From Actinomycetota bacterium (GTDB lineage Bacteria; Actinomycetota; Acidimicrobiia; Acidimicrobiales; Ilumatobacteraceae), in assembly GCA_009711295.1 (NCBI GenBank), contig WLST01000001.1:1-64000 (forward strand): a stretch of 64,000 nucleotides of DNA, read 5' to 3'. The notes beneath the pieces were generated by a model that made no database searches, was not told the origin of the DNA, and saw only the letters and a program-made list of their open reading frames with translations. Each line of letters opens with the position of its first letter. Positions within the stretch are counted from its first letter, which is position 1. A program made the position numbers and the translations under genes. Of the stretch, positions 20,243 through 31,642 are shown in pieces.

Positions 20243-21571
20243 ATGCGCATTCCCCTCGCTGAAGTTGCAGGCGTTTTGCATGCATCTGTTGTGGGCGAGG
20301 TAGGAATTGGTCTGGTAGCCGACGGCGTATCGTATGACTCGCGACAAGTGGCACCTGGAAATCTCTTCGTTGCCATTATTGCGCAACGTGATGGCCACGA
20401 TTTCGTGCTCGATGCAGTTAAAGCAGGTGCCGCTGCAGTTTTGGTGTCGCGAGAAGTTTCAGGGTGCTTCCTTCCACAACTTGTTGTAGCCGATACGGCT
20501 GTTGCGCTCACTGCGCTGGGCAAATGGGCACGTGGGCACGTGCAGTCAACTGTAGAGAATCGCGTGATCGGCATTACCGGCTCTGTGGGAAAAACATCCA
20601 CGAAAGATTTCATCGCATCTGTGTTGGGTGCTCAGTTTGTAGTTGGGGCAAGTGATAAATCGTTGAACAACGATCAAGGTGTTCCTGTCACTTTGCTCAA
20701 CGCGCCAGACATGGTTCAGGCACTTGTGGTGGAAATGGGGATGCGTGGCTTCGGAGAAATTGCTCGGCTCGCAGCACTAGTGCAACCACATATTGGTGTT
20801 ATCACCGCCGTGGGTGAGTCGCACAGTGAACGCGTAGGTGGAGTCGAAGGTGTTGCACGGGCAAAGGCTGAACTCGTTGAGTCGTTACCTGCAGGTGGTT
20901 TCGCTGTTTTGAATGCAGATGATGTGCGCGTCATGGCGATGCGTAGCAAGACCCGTTCCACAGCTTTTACTTATGGATTCGCAACAGATGCCGATGTGCA
21001 TATTTCTGATCTTGCTGTCAACGGTCATGGCTGTGCTTCATTTCGCATCACCTCACAGTGGGGAGATGGGCATTGCAATTTGGCGGTTCCAGGTAAGCAC
21101 ATGGCGAGCAATGCTGCAGCTGCAGTATTGGTAGGGGCTTTATGTGGGGTCTCTATTGCAGATGCGCTGCGTGCAGTTGAATTGACAGAAATGTCACCCA
21201 TGAGAATGCAGGTGCATGCACTTGTAAATGGCGTCTTGCTCGATGATTCATATAACGCAAGCCCAACATCAATGTCGGCGGCATTGCAGACGCTGTCGAG
21301 TATGGCAGCCGATCATCGCGTTGCAGTGCTTGGTGTGATGGCAGAAATTTCCGATGCAGAAGCACAGCACAAGAACATTGCGCAACTGGCGCAAGATCTA
21401 GGAATTGAAGTCATCGCATTTCGCACTGAACTGTATGGGTTGCCGAGTTATGAAACATATATAGAGGTGTGTGAACTCTTGCGAAAGCGTTCTGCAAACA
21501 CGGCGATTCTCTTGAAGGGCTCGCGTGTTGCTGGTCTTGAAGCAGTATCCGAGTTACTTCTCGGAAACTGA
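20243..21571 (+). CDS. murF: UDP-N-acetylmuramoyl-tripeptide--D-alanyl-D-alanine ligase
   Basis: GVSYDSRQVAPGNLFVAI, GITGSVGKTSTKDFIASVL, LLDDSYNASPTSMSAAL. Confidence 0.96.
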   Translation: MRIPLAEVAGVLHASVVGEVGIGLVADGVSYDSRQVAPGNLFVAIIAQRDGHDFVLDAVKAGAAAVLVSREVSGCFLPQLVVADTAVALTALGKWARGHVQSTVENRVIGITGSVGKTSTKDFIASVLGAQFVVGASDKSLNNDQGVPVTLLNAPDMVQALVVEMGMRGFGEIARLAALVQPHIGVITAVGESHSERVGGVEGVARAKAELVESLPAGGFAVLNADDVRVMAMRSKTRSTAFTYGFATDADVHISDLAVNGHGCASFRITSQWGDGHCNLAVPGKHMASNAAAAVLVGALCGVSIADALRAVELTEMSPMRMQVHALVNGVLLDDSYNASPTSMSAALQTLSSMAADHRVAVLGVMAEISDAEAQHKNIAQLAQDLGIEVIAFRTELYGLPSYETYIEVCELLRKRSANTAILLKGSRVAGLEAVSELLLGN

Positions 21572-22831
21572 TTTACTGCGCGCATCTACCAGAGCAATAT
21601 TGCACCACCACGCAAGAAAGAGTGCCCAAATCGCGCCGCCGACGAGAACCCACCGGGCTCCAAAATGGTCGATGACAGGGCCAAACACAAGGTTGCCGAG
21701 CGGCACGGTTCCACCAAAGGCCATGAACCACAATGCCATCACGCGACCTCGTTCATTTGGGGCCAAGCGTGACTGCAAAATGGTCATCATTGATGTGGTG
21801 GTGCCGAAGTAGGCAATTCCTAGGAAGAAGCCAACGATGAAGGCTTGAATTGGTGTGCGTGCAATAGCGAAGAAAAACAAACACACAGCAAATGATGCAA
21901 ACCCATATTGAATGATTTTTCGTTTATCGGCTTTGACGAAAAGTGTGCCAATGGCGAGGCCACCCAAAGCAGCACCGAGGCCCCAGGTTGCATAGAGCCA
22001 TTTGTAAATTGGCGCACCCTCATCGATGCCGAAGTTGAGCGAAGCAACGGCAGGAAAGAGGCCAACGTAGGGCAAGGAAAGAAAAGAAAAAGTGGTGAGT
22101 GAAATGAGGAGGCGATTAATTTCTGTGCGCTCACGGGCAATTTTTAAACCAGCAGTGAACTGTCGCCAGCCTGGTTCAGAAGCAATGCTCTGGAGAACAG
22201 GTAACTGAACTCGCAACAGTGCACCAATCACAAAGAGATAGGTAACAGCGTTAATGAGAAAGAATTGCGATGTGGTGATGCCCCAGGCCGAGAGCACGGC
22301 AACAATGATGGGGCCGATGACCCGCGATCCATTGATGAGTGTGGAGTTCAATGCAATGGCCCCAGATAAGTCTTGGGGTGGCACAAGGGTGGGAAGCGAT
22401 GCAGACCAAGCGGGAGCGTTTAACGCATTGCCTACTCCAACTCCACATTGCATGAGGAAGAGCAGCCAAATAGCTGCGTCATTTGCGGCAAGTGGAAACA
22501 GCATGAGAGAGAAAAACAACTGGACTGTTTGTGTGCAAACAAGCCATTTGCGGCGGTCGAATTTGTCAGCAATGACTCCAGCAGGAATGGAAAGTACAAG
22601 CAGCGGCCCGAGTTGTGCAAAAACGAGCAAGCCGACGAGAGAAGCTTTTCCTGTTCGATGGTAGATGTATGCAGGAAGAACCACATTTTGCATCCACGTA
22701 CCGATGTTCGACAGGAATGCTCCTGTGAACATGAGGCGAAAACGCGGAGAAGCTAAAGCAGCGCGGGCACTTCCCGGTGTGTGAGAGTGCGGCTGAAAGT
22801 CGTCGAATGGGTTCGTTGCAGTGTCGGTCAT
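21554..22831 (-). CDS. MFS transporter
   Basis: FRLMFTGAFLSNIGTWMQNVVLPAYIYHRTGKASLVGLLVFAQLGPLLVLSIPAGVIADKFDRRK; about 12 TM segments. Confidence 0.92.
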   Translation of the reverse strand: MTDTATNPFDDFQPHSHTPGSARAALASPRFRLMFTGAFLSNIGTWMQNVVLPAYIYHRTGKASLVGLLVFAQLGPLLVLSIPAGVIADKFDRRKWLVCTQTVQLFFSLMLFPLAANDAAIWLLFLMQCGVGVGNALNAPAWSASLPTLVPPQDLSGAIALNSTLINGSRVIGPIIVAVLSAWGITTSQFFLINAVTYLFVIGALLRVQLPVLQSIASEPGWRQFTAGLKIARERTEINRLLISLTTFSFLSLPYVGLFPAVASLNFGIDEGAPIYKWLYATWGLGAALGGLAIGTLFVKADKRKIIQYGFASFAVCLFFFAIARTPIQAFIVGFFLGIAYFGTTTSMMTILQSRLAPNERGRVMALWFMAFGGTVPLGNLVFGPVIDHFGARWVLVGGAIWALFLAWWCNIALVDARSKSVSEK

Positions 22832-22849
22832 GGGGGCATGTGCCGACGA

Positions 22850-23905
22850 TTAGCCGGCTACAAGTTCTGCATAAGTTTCCAGCACTTGTGGCGGCCCACT
22901 GATGAGGAATGTGGTGATGCATGTTTCGCGCCACTTGGCCATTTCATCTTTGATTTTTGCCATGGGGCCAACAAGAGCTACGTCTTCCACCATTGCTAAG
23001 GGAATAGAGGCAGCAGCTTCTTCTTTCTTGCCTGCGAGGTAGAGCTCTTGCACTTTGAGCGCAACATCTTCGTAGCCCATACGAGCAAACACTTCAAAGT
23101 GGAAGTTGGCGCCGCGGGCACCCATGCCACCGGCATAGAGGGCAAGAAACGGGCGAACGAAGTTTGCACACGCCTCAACATCATCGCCAGGAATAATCAT
23201 GACGCCAGATGCAACTTCAAATCGATCTGATTTGCCTGCTTCGCCGCTTTTTGCAAAACCTTCGTTGAGGCACTTGCGGTAAAAAGCGTCTTCTTTCGGT
23301 GAGAAAAAGAGTGGCAGCCATCCGTCGCAAATTTCACCTGCGAGTGCAACGTTCTTTGGGCCTTCTGCACCAAGAAAAATAGGGATGTCTTTACGCAACG
23401 GGTGAACTGTGCTCTTCAGCGGTTTACCTAAACCTGAACCACCGCGTAAAGGGATGTCGTAAAACTCGCCGTGAAAATCGATGGGTTTGTCGCGCTTCAA
23501 AATGCTGCGAACCACTTCAATGTATTCACGTGTGCGAGCTAGTGGCTTGGGGTACGGCTGGCCATACCAACCTTCCACTACCTGTGGGCCCGAAGCTCCG
23601 AGACCAAGAATGAATCGACCGTTGCTGAGGTGGTCGATGGTCATTGCTGCCATGGCGGTAGCCGATGGAGTACGTGCACTCATTTGAATGATGCCAGTGC
23701 CAAGTCGAACGTTTTGAGTTTGTGCACCCCACCATGCAAGGGGAGTAAGTGCGTCGCTTCCGTAGGCCTCTGCGGTCCAAACGCTGTCGAAACCTAAACG
23801 GTCGGCTTCTTTGATTCCTTCAAGAGCTCCGTTCGGTGGACCGCTGCCCCAGTAGCCGGTGTTGTAGCCAAGTTTGATTTCTTTAGATGATGAACTATTC
23901 CCCAT
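22850..23905 (-). CDS. LLM class (luciferase-like, likely F420-dependent) oxidoreductase
   Basis: IKEADRLGFDSVWTAEAYGSDALTPLAWWGAQTQNVRLGTGIIQMSARTPSATAMAAMTIDHLSNGRFILGLGASGPQVVEGWYG. Confidence 0.92.
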   Translation of the reverse strand: MGNSSSSKEIKLGYNTGYWGSGPPNGALEGIKEADRLGFDSVWTAEAYGSDALTPLAWWGAQTQNVRLGTGIIQMSARTPSATAMAAMTIDHLSNGRFILGLGASGPQVVEGWYGQPYPKPLARTREYIEVVRSILKRDKPIDFHGEFYDIPLRGGSGLGKPLKSTVHPLRKDIPIFLGAEGPKNVALAGEICDGWLPLFFSPKEDAFYRKCLNEGFAKSGEAGKSDRFEVASGVMIIPGDDVEACANFVRPFLALYAGGMGARGANFHFEVFARMGYEDVALKVQELYLAGKKEEAAASIPLAMVEDVALVGPMAKIKDEMAKWRETCITTFLISGPPQVLETYAELVAG

Positions 23906-23965
23906 GCCACAAAGATACGTGGCGAGAAGGCATCAGCCCCGACTCAAATGCAGAGATTGAGAAAA

Positions 23966-25201
23966 TCAGGAGCGAGGAGTTGGGGTAAATGTCACAGGGA
24001 GTGAATCGGGCCCATAAATTCCAGCAGTCGCAACCTTGTAGCGCGCCGGACCAGACAGTTTGAGGTGTGGCATCCGTGCAGCAATGAGCGGTAGGGCTTC
24101 TTGGAGTTCTGCTCGAGCCAGTGATGCCCCGAGGCAGTAGTGAATGCCCGACCCGAAGGTGAGTTGGGGTGAATTTGACTCGGTGCGATTGATGAGCAGT
24201 TGTTCGGGGTCGCTGAAAACGTCGCCATCAAAGTTGCCCGTTGCAAGGCTGGGGAAAATGAGAGTCCCTTGCGGAAAGAGGATGTCTTTATATTCAATAT
24301 CTTGTGACGCGAATCGACCAGTTGCTCGCACGGCTCCGTTGATGCGCATTACTTCTTCAATGAGGCGTTGTGCATGCTCGGGTTGCCGAGCAATGAGCTC
24401 CCACTCTTCTGGATGATTGGCGAGCAGGGCAACTGCTAAGCCCAGTTGATTGCGCGTGGTGTCGGTGCCGCCAATGATGACAGCTTCAACCATCATGACG
24501 AGTTCGTCATTCGATAATTTGTCGCCTTGTTCTTCTGCGCTGATGAGGCTCGAAAGAAGATCGTCTTGAGGTGATGTACGACGTGCGTCGATGAGTTCTC
24601 GTGTGTAGGCATCGAGTTCGTCTTGAGCCGCCATGATGAGGGGAATATCGTTTTTGAAGTTGCTGTCGAAGATGCGCAAAATATCGCTCGCCCAACGGCT
24701 AAAAAGTTCCCAGTCGGAACGCGGCGCACCCAGTAACTCGCAAATGATGGGGATGGGGTACGGATTGCAAATGTCGAGCGCGAAGTCAGAAGTGCCAGAT
24801 TCAGTAACGCTATTTAAGAGATCTGTCATGACTTCACGCATAAAGGGGCGCAAGGCATCGGCATTGCGAGGTGAAAATGCAGGAGCAACCAAACGGCGCA
24901 GTCGCACATGGGTGTCACCTTCTGCGGAAAGAATTGATTCGCGTCGTCGGGCCCGAAACTCTGGGGTGACATCGGGGTTCAAATCAACAATGAGGCCAAC
25001 TGCGCTATGCCAGCGTTTGTCGCGCAACATGGCAACCACGTCGTCGTATTTGAGAATGGTGTAGCCAATTTCGCCCTTGGCAATCCAAGTTGATTGCGCA
25101 AGGTTGCGTAACTCTTGTAGCTGCTCGGCGCGGTCTGTTTGAGAGCGCAAGGCACGAGGCAACACAGAGGGTAAATCAAGTAAATCAACACGTGTTGCCA
25201 T
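23966..25201 (-). CDS. Cytochrome P450
   Basis: ATG 25201 [13 protein letters not shown]-helix [13 protein letters not shown], heme-binding [17 protein letters not shown]. Confidence 0.95.
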   Translation of the reverse strand: MATRVDLLDLPSVLPRALRSQTDRAEQLQELRNLAQSTWIAKGEIGYTILKYDDVVAMLRDKRWHSAVGLIVDLNPDVTPEFRARRRESILSAEGDTHVRLRRLVAPAFSPRNADALRPFMREVMTDLLNSVTESGTSDFALDICNPYPIPIICELLGAPRSDWELFSRWASDILRIFDSNFKNDIPLIMAAQDELDAYTRELIDARRTSPQDDLLSSLISAEEQGDKLSNDELVMMVEAVIIGGTDTTRNQLGLAVALLANHPEEWELIARQPEHAQRLIEEVMRINGAVRATGRFASQDIEYKDILFPQGTLIFPSLATGNFDGDVFSDPEQLLINRTESNSPQLTFGSGIHYCLGASLARAELQEALPLIAARMPHLKLSGPARYKVATAGIYGPDSLPVTFTPTPRS

Positions 25202-25206
25202 GGCGC

Positions 25207-25218
25207 CACAGTACTGTG
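25207..25218. promoter_or_regulatory. Perfect 12-bp palindrome CACAGTACTGTG in the P450/aldehyde dehydrogenase intergenic region
   Basis: Exact self-reverse-complement between divergent starts at 25201 (-) and 25246 (+). Confidence 0.45.
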
Positions 25219-25245
25219 CGAACAACGAAAAGCAAATATGCCAAG

Positions 25246-26679
25246 ATGAGGCACATGAAGACATTCCACAACTTTGTGAACGGTTCATTTGTCGATGCCA
25301 AGAGTGGGGAAACCACAAACATTGTGAACCCGGCAAACGGTCAGGTGTATGCCACAGCTGCGCTCTCGCGCGAAGCCGATGTAGACCTTGCAATGCGCGC
25401 TGCTGAACACGGCGCAGAGTTATGGCGAGATGCCACACCAGCAGAGCGGTCGTTAGCGTTGTACCGCATGGCCGATGCGGTGGAGTCACGTGCTGAAGAA
25501 CTCATTGCGCTTGAAGTAGAGAACACGGGTAAGCCCATCGCAATTACACGCACTGAAGAGATTCCCCCGATGGTGGACCAGATGAGGTTCTTCGCCGGAG
25601 CAGCGCGAAATTTAGACGGAAAAAGTGCTGGCGAATACATGCGGGGAATGACTTCGTTCATTCGGCGTGAACCTGTAGGAGTGTGTGCACAAGTGGCGCC
25701 GTGGAACTACCCCATGATGATGGCAGTGTGGAAGTTTGCTCCCGCATTAGCGGCAGGCAATGCCATCGTGTTGAAGCCATCCGATACCACTCCGGCAACC
25801 ACCACACTTCTTGCAGAAATTGCTGCAGAGTTTTTTCCACCGGGTGTTTTCAATGTCATTTGTGGCGATCGCGATACGGGTCGTGCAATGGTCACTCACA
25901 ACACGCCATCAATGGTGTCGGTCACGGGAAGCGTGCGCGCTGGTATTGAAGTGGCACAAGCCGCAGCTACCTCTTTGAAGCGAGTGCATTTGGAGTTGGG
26001 TGGCAAAGCGCCCGTAGTGGTGTTCGACGATGCCGATATTGAGGCAGCTGCCGAAGGGATTGCTTTAGCGGGGCTCTTCAATGCAGGGCAAGACTGCACC
26101 GCTGCAACTCGTGTCATTGTGGCACCGCGCGTGTACAACGACTTTGTTGCTGTACTCACGGAAAAAGTTGCCGCAACAAAAACAGGCCAACCTGACGAAG
26201 ATGTTTTATTTGGTCCTCTCAATAATGCGACGCAGTTAGCGCGCGTATCTGAATTGGTCAGCCGTGCGCCCGATCATGCCAACATCACCACTGGTGCCGC
26301 TGCAATCGGCGGCGACGGCTACTTCTACATGCCAACTGTTATTGCCAACTTGCGTCAAGACGACGAGATGATCCAGAACGAAATTTTTGGACCTGTGCTC
26401 ACGGTGCAACAATTCAGTGACGAAGATGAAGCGGTGCGCTGGGCCAACGGAGTGGAGTATGGGCTTGCATCATCGGTGTGGACGAAAGACTTCGGGCGGG
26501 CAATGCGGATGGCAAAGCGGCTCGATTTTGGTTGCGTATGGATCAACACGCACATTCCCGTTGTTGCTGAGATGCCGCACGGCGGATTCAAGAAGTCTGG
26601 TTACGGAAAAGATTTGTCGGCATACTCACTCGACGACTACACGCGTATCAAGCATGTGATGGCAAACCTGAATAGTTAG
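25246..26679 (+). CDS. Aldehyde dehydrogenase (aminobutyraldehyde/betaine-aldehyde dehydrogenase-like)
   Basis: [61 protein letters not shown]. Start 25246 or 25255. Confidence 0.92.
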   Translation: MRHMKTFHNFVNGSFVDAKSGETTNIVNPANGQVYATAALSREADVDLAMRAAEHGAELWRDATPAERSLALYRMADAVESRAEELIALEVENTGKPIAITRTEEIPPMVDQMRFFAGAARNLDGKSAGEYMRGMTSFIRREPVGVCAQVAPWNYPMMMAVWKFAPALAAGNAIVLKPSDTTPATTTLLAEIAAEFFPPGVFNVICGDRDTGRAMVTHNTPSMVSVTGSVRAGIEVAQAAATSLKRVHLELGGKAPVVVFDDADIEAAAEGIALAGLFNAGQDCTAATRVIVAPRVYNDFVAVLTEKVAATKTGQPDEDVLFGPLNNATQLARVSELVSRAPDHANITTGAAAIGGDGYFYMPTVIANLRQDDEMIQNEIFGPVLTVQQFSDEDEAVRWANGVEYGLASSVWTKDFGRAMRMAKRLDFGCVWINTHIPVVAEMPHGGFKKSGYGKDLSAYSLDDYTRIKHVMANLNS

Positions 26680-27155
26680 TGAACGCCCCATGTAAAGGTT
26701 TGTTTCACGAGTTCAAGGTATACAAAGGTCTCGGTGCTCGTGACGCCAGGGGTGGCACGAATGGCGTTGGTGGCCTCAAGAAGTTCGCCTTCGTCTCGCA
26801 CAACGACTTCTGCAAGGAAATCGTATGAACCTGCGGTAACGACAAGGTATTCAATGATGTCGAGGTTCTTTAACGTTTGGGAAAGTTCATTCGTCGCACC
26901 TGTAGTGCGGATGCCAATCATTGCCACTCGCTTGCGGCCCACCATGAGTGGGTTGGTGACTGCTACTACTTGAATTACGCCAGTGTCGATGAGGCGTTGC
27001 ACGCGCTGACGGGCAGCTGCTTCAGACAAACCCACTGCCGAGGCGAGTTTGGTATAGGGCATACGACCGTCGACCTGAAGTTGCTCGATGATGAGTTGGT
27101 CGACGCCGTCGATACGAACGCCAGCGGGGGTGGAGGGCACGGATGTCACGACCAC
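26676..27155 (-). CDS. Lrp/AsnC family transcriptional regulator
   Basis: [47 protein letters not shown]. Exact start uncertain; ORF open to 27272, but that overlaps the potA start. Confidence 0.88.
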   Translation of the reverse strand: MVVTSVPSTPAGVRIDGVDQLIIEQLQVDGRMPYTKLASAVGLSEAAARQRVQRLIDTGVIQVVAVTNPLMVGRKRVAMIGIRTTGATNELSQTLKNLDIIEYLVVTAGSYDFLAEVVVRDEGELLEATNAIRATPGVTSTETFVYLELVKQTFTWGVH

Positions 27156-27246
27156 AGCGTATTGCGTGGGCGAGGAGAGAGGCGAGTGGGTGTTACGCTT
27201 TGCGAACAATCTTTGGTGAATTTTTGGTGCTCGGGAGGCAATCGTT

Positions 27247-28404
27247 GTGAACAACTCAACATCTGAAGTCATTCACCTCGATCATGTGCGTAAGCAATAC
27301 GGCTCCTTCACCGCTGTTGAAGATGCCAACTTCTCTATTGGTCGAGGCGAGTTCTTCGCCATGCTCGGGCCATCGGGTTGTGGCAAAACCACCACCTTGA
27401 AGATGATTGCCGGTTTTGAGCAACCCACGAGCGGCAGCGTTTTTCTGGAAGGTGTCAACGTCTCAACTGTTCCGCCGTATAAGCGCAATGTCAATACCGT
27501 TTTCCAGCAGTATGCGCTTTTCCCTCATATGAGCGTTGCCGACAACATTGCATTTGGCCCACGCAGCAAGAAACTCGATGAGTCTGAAGTGAAAAAGCGC
27601 GTTGGCGACATGCTCGATGTGGTGCGATTGGCAGAGTTCGCCGATCGCCGCCCCAGCCAACTCTCGGGTGGGCAACAACAACGTGTTGCTTTGGCACGTG
27701 CGTTAGTGAACTACCCCAGCGCACTTTTGCTCGATGAACCGCTTGCGGCTCTCGACCTCAAGTTACGCGAGGCCATGCAAATTGAGCTGAAGCGCATTCA
27801 ACGCGAAGTAGAAATCACTTTCGTATTTGTCACTCACGATCAAGGCGAAGCGCTCACCATGAGCGATCGCATTGCGGTGATGAGCCAGGGTGTTGTTGAA
27901 CAAATCGGCACACCAGTCGATATTTACAAAAAACCCGAATCGCTCTTTGTTGCTGGGTTCATTGGTTCAGCGAATCTTTTGCCCTCAACGGTCAGTCAGT
28001 TCGATGCGGCGGGCGGCACGGTAGTGCTCAATGGCGGCGGAACGGTCACGGTGGGTCGAGACAATGTGGCAAGTGACGTCACCTGGGCAACGGGTGAAGA
28101 AGTCACCATCATGTTGCGTCCCGAGCATCTCCATGTCACCGTTGAGCGCCCCGCGGGCGACGCCTTGCAGGCCGAAGTAACCGATGTGGTCTTCCAAGGG
28201 TCGGCTGTTCGCTTGGTTTTGCAGCTCGACAATGGCACTGAGGTAACAGCAATGGTTGGTGGCGACGCAGATTTGCCATTTTTGCGTCCTGGGGCTGCAG
28301 TGTGGCTCTCGTGGCTTGCCACTTCGCCATATGTGCTCGATGGTTGGCCAGATCTCGCTGGTGCAACTACTACCAACCTTGAATCCATTGAAGCCGCTTT
28401 GTGA
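27247..28404 (+). CDS. potA: Polyamine-type ABC transporter, ATP-binding protein
   Basis: [54 protein letters not shown]-like C-terminus. Confidence 0.94.
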   Translation: MNNSTSEVIHLDHVRKQYGSFTAVEDANFSIGRGEFFAMLGPSGCGKTTTLKMIAGFEQPTSGSVFLEGVNVSTVPPYKRNVNTVFQQYALFPHMSVADNIAFGPRSKKLDESEVKKRVGDMLDVVRLAEFADRRPSQLSGGQQQRVALARALVNYPSALLLDEPLAALDLKLREAMQIELKRIQREVEITFVFVTHDQGEALTMSDRIAVMSQGVVEQIGTPVDIYKKPESLFVAGFIGSANLLPSTVSQFDAAGGTVVLNGGGTVTVGRDNVASDVTWATGEEVTIMLRPEHLHVTVERPAGDALQAEVTDVVFQGSAVRLVLQLDNGTEVTAMVGGDADLPFLRPGAAVWLSWLATSPYVLDGWPDLAGATTTNLESIEAAL

Positions 28405-28528
28405 ATACTCATTTTCTGATCTCTTTCCACTATCGTTTTCCCTGTTCAGTCCATAGCCCTCTCACCAAAGAGAAGTGATAACCCACACAAAGAATCTGCA
28501 GCCTCGCTGTATGAATTAAGGAGCCACC

Positions 28529-29713
28529 ATGAATACTCGCCGTACGACAACTCCACAGTCCGTCAAGGCCTCACGACTCAATCGTCGCGACTTCCTTATT
28601 CGTGGTGGTCTCATGGGCGCAGGTGCCCTTTCGTTACCAGCATTACTGGCTGCATGTGGTGGCGGTTCAAGTTCTTCGGTCGACACCGCTGGCGGTGGCG
28701 GGGGTAGTTCATTGTTCTTTGAAAACTGGCCTGGGTACATGGACGAAGAAACTGTTGGTCTTTTCCAAGCAGCATCCGGTGTTTCAATGAAGTACACCGA
28801 AGCGTTTAATGACAACAACGAGTACTTCGCAAAGATTCAGCCGGAGTTGTCGAAAGGCAAAACGATCGCCCCCGATATTTTGGCACCAACATTCTGGATG
28901 GCAGCACGGCTCATCCAACTCGGTTGGGTACAGAAGTTACCAAAGGCAGATATTCCCAATTTCGCGAACTTGCGCGACGACCTCAGCAGCCCATCATGGG
29001 ATTCGGGTGATGAATACAACTTGCCGTATCAAACGGGTATTGCTGGCATTGCTTACAACTCGAAAATTACCGGGCGTGAGTTGAAGAGTGTGGCCGATCT
29101 ATTCGACCCAGCATTCAAGGGCAAGATTGGCATGCTCACCGAAATGCGCGACACCATTGGCCTCATTCTCATGGGCGAAGGCAAGAAAATCGCCGACATC
29201 ACTACTTTCGATGCGGCTTCAGTTGCCTTCGACAAATTAGAAAAGGCAAAAAGCGAGGGGCAGATTCGTTCCTTCACCGGCAACGACTACGTCGACGACC
29301 TCAGTGCGGGCAACTTCGCTGCATGCGTTGCCTGGTCGGGCGACGTTTTGCAACTCACCAAAGACAACCCCGATGTGAAGTTCATTGTTCCTGAAGAAGG
29401 TGGCACCAGTTGGTACGACACCATGGTGTGGATGAAGGGTTCAGAAAACAGCGAGTCGGTAGCCAAGTGGATGAACTTCCTCTACGACCCGGTGAACGCT
29501 GCTCGCCTCACGGCATTTGTTCAGTACATCTCACCAGTGAAGGGCGTCAAAGAAGAGTTGGCAAAAATGGGTGGCGACAATGCGAAGCTGGCAGAAGATC
29601 CGCTACTTTTCCCCGATGCTGCCACGTTTGCACTTCTCCAGAGTTGGGGCGCACTTGCAGAAGAGGAAGAAGCCAAGTTCGACGAAGCATTTGCTTCCAT
29701 TACGGGCGCTTAA
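28529..29713 (+). CDS. potD: Spermidine/putrescine-type ABC transporter, substrate-binding protein
   Basis: NRRDFLIRGG Tat-like signal, lipobox LLAAC, FFENWPGYMDEETVGLFQ. Confidence 0.92.
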   Translation: MNTRRTTTPQSVKASRLNRRDFLIRGGLMGAGALSLPALLAACGGGSSSSVDTAGGGGGSSLFFENWPGYMDEETVGLFQAASGVSMKYTEAFNDNNEYFAKIQPELSKGKTIAPDILAPTFWMAARLIQLGWVQKLPKADIPNFANLRDDLSSPSWDSGDEYNLPYQTGIAGIAYNSKITGRELKSVADLFDPAFKGKIGMLTEMRDTIGLILMGEGKKIADITTFDAASVAFDKLEKAKSEGQIRSFTGNDYVDDLSAGNFAACVAWSGDVLQLTKDNPDVKFIVPEEGGTSWYDTMVWMKGSENSESVAKWMNFLYDPVNAARLTAFVQYISPVKGVKEELAKMGGDNAKLAEDPLLFPDAATFALLQSWGALAEEEEAKFDEAFASITGA

Positions 29714-29726
29714 TTACTAGCACTCA

Positions 29727-30809
29727 GTGGCATCAGTAGTTTCTGCAGGAAAAAAATGGGGCGACTCTCTATCGTCACGTCCTGAAAACGTGGGGCTCGG
29801 CGTCATGCTCGGCCTTGGCGTTGGTGCAGTTGCTCTTGCAGCACAGTGGGTGAAAGGCCCCAGCGCAATGCTGGTGGCTATTGCGATGCTTGCCATGGTG
29901 GTGGGGCTCATCTACACCGCATTTGCTGGCGGGCTTGAAGCACGAAAATCACTTGCCCCTTACGGGCTGTTGAAGCCAGGAATGATTTGGCTGTGCCTCT
30001 TTTTCCTTGCACCGTTGTGGTCGATGGTAGTGATGTCGCTATCAAGCAAAGCAGGTCGGTTTGACTTCTTCCCCGATTTCACATGGAACTTCGAGAACTA
30101 TCGCATTGCGCTGACAAAATTCAGACCGCAGTTCATTCGTAGCTTCAGCTATGCCGGCATCGCAACGCTGCTCACGGTTGTGATTGGTTATCCACTCGCA
30201 TATTTCATTGCATTTCGCGGTGGAAAGTATCGCAACATTCTTTTAGGCCTTGTGGTGGTTCCTTTTTTTACTTCGTATCTCATTCGTACGTTGGCATGGA
30301 ACAATATTCTCGCCGATGAAGGCCCGGTGGTTTCTCTCATCAACACTTTGCACCTGTCGGGTATTTTTGAATCGCTCGACATCATGCAAAATGGAAAACT
30401 CATGAATACGCCGGCAGCAGTCATTGGTGGCCTCACTTATAACTTCTTGCCGTTCATGGTGTTGCCCATCTACGTGAGCCTCGAAAAAATAGATGTCCGC
30501 TTGGTTGATGCTGCAATGGACCTCTATTCATCGGCTTCGCAAGCATTTCGCAAAGTGGTATTGCCGTTGTCGCTACCCGGCCTCTTTGCAGGCAGCCTGT
30601 TGGTATTCATTCCTGCAGCGGGCGACTTTGTGAACGCCCAGTTCCTGGGTAACCCACAAACAACAATGATTGGTAACTCCATTCAAGACCAGTTCTTGCG
30701 TCAATTGAACTATCCCGTGGCATCTGCAATGTCATTTGTCTTAATGATCATCATCACCATCATTGTTCTCATCTATACCAAATTCATGGGAACAGAAGAT
30801 CTCGCATGA
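29727..30809 (+). CDS. potB: ABC transporter permease (PotB-like)
   Basis: Multiple TM segments; DAAMDLYSSASQAFRKVVLPLSLPGLFAGSLLVFIPAAGDFVNAQFLG. Confidence 0.9.
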   Translation: MASVVSAGKKWGDSLSSRPENVGLGVMLGLGVGAVALAAQWVKGPSAMLVAIAMLAMVVGLIYTAFAGGLEARKSLAPYGLLKPGMIWLCLFFLAPLWSMVVMSLSSKAGRFDFFPDFTWNFENYRIALTKFRPQFIRSFSYAGIATLLTVVIGYPLAYFIAFRGGKYRNILLGLVVVPFFTSYLIRTLAWNNILADEGPVVSLINTLHLSGIFESLDIMQNGKLMNTPAAVIGGLTYNFLPFMVLPIYVSLEKIDVRLVDAAMDLYSSASQAFRKVVLPLSLPGLFAGSLLVFIPAAGDFVNAQFLGNPQTTMIGNSIQDQFLRQLNYPVASAMSFVLMIIITIIVLIYTKFMGTEDLA

Positions 30810-31633
30810 GTACCGCATTTAGTAAGAGGCAAAAGGCTGGCCAGCGCCTAGTAAACGTTGCTGCGGGCGCGGCGTTGCTGTACATCTTCATTCCTATTTT
30901 TGTCATCGTTCTCTTTTCATTCAATGAACCAAAAGGGAAGTACAACATCAAGTGGCAAAACTTCACTTTGAACAATTGGGCGCACCCATTTGTAGAGAAA
31001 GAGCTCACCAGCGCCTTGTGGGTGAGCTTACGTATTGCGCTCATTGCCACAATTGTTTCCACCATTTTGGGAACACTCATTGCCATGTCGCTCAGTAGGT
31101 ACAAGTTCAAAGCCAGCGGCGCAGTGAACCTGTTTTTAGTTCTGCCTCTTACTGCCCCTGAAATCGTTCTGGGTTCGTCGCTTGCAACTTTGTTCCTCAA
31201 CCGCAGTGTTGGATTTGGCTACGTCACCATCATTATTGCGCACATCATGTTTCAAATCTCATTTGTTGCAGTCACGGTTCGTGCGCGCATTCGTGGGTTC
31301 GACTGGACTCTGGAGCAAGCTGCACAAGACCTCGGAGCAACTCCGTCTCGGGCATTTTGGAAAGTTACCTTTCCGCTCATCTTGCCCGGAATCATGGCTG
31401 CAGCTTTGCTTTCCTTTGCGCTGTCGGTTGACGACTTCATCATCACATTCTTCAACGCTGGTTCGTTGGTCACCTTCCCACTGCAAATTTTCGGCGCCTC
31501 ACGAGTGAAGATTTCTCCACAAATCAATGTGCTCGCCAGCATGTTGCTCTTCGCCAGCGTGGCTCTCATGGCAGGCGCAATGGTGCTTGGTCGCCGGCGG
31601 GAACGACGCCACGCCGGAACTCTCTCCAAATAG
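30806..31633 (+). CDS. potC: ABC transporter permease (PotC-like)
   Basis: EQAAQDLGATPSRAFWKVTFPLILPGIMAAALLSFALSVDDFIITFFNAG; 4-nt overlap with the preceding gene. Confidence 0.92.
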   Translation: MSTAFSKRQKAGQRLVNVAAGAALLYIFIPIFVIVLFSFNEPKGKYNIKWQNFTLNNWAHPFVEKELTSALWVSLRIALIATIVSTILGTLIAMSLSRYKFKASGAVNLFLVLPLTAPEIVLGSSLATLFLNRSVGFGYVTIIIAHIMFQISFVAVTVRARIRGFDWTLEQAAQDLGATPSRAFWKVTFPLILPGIMAAALLSFALSVDDFIITFFNAGSLVTFPLQIFGASRVKISPQINVLASMLLFASVALMAGAMVLGRRRERRHAGTLSK

Positions 31634-31642
31634 TTTTCTCGC

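Noticed and set aside
19840-20613. 257-aa minus-strand ORF over ddl/murF starts
   Set aside because: Spans the ends of two well supported genes in another frame; Ser/Thr/Arg-rich shadow translation.
25202-25489. N-terminal extension of the P450 ORF
   Set aside because: Overlaps the divergent aldehyde dehydrogenase; translation is low quality and a normal P450 start exists at 25201.
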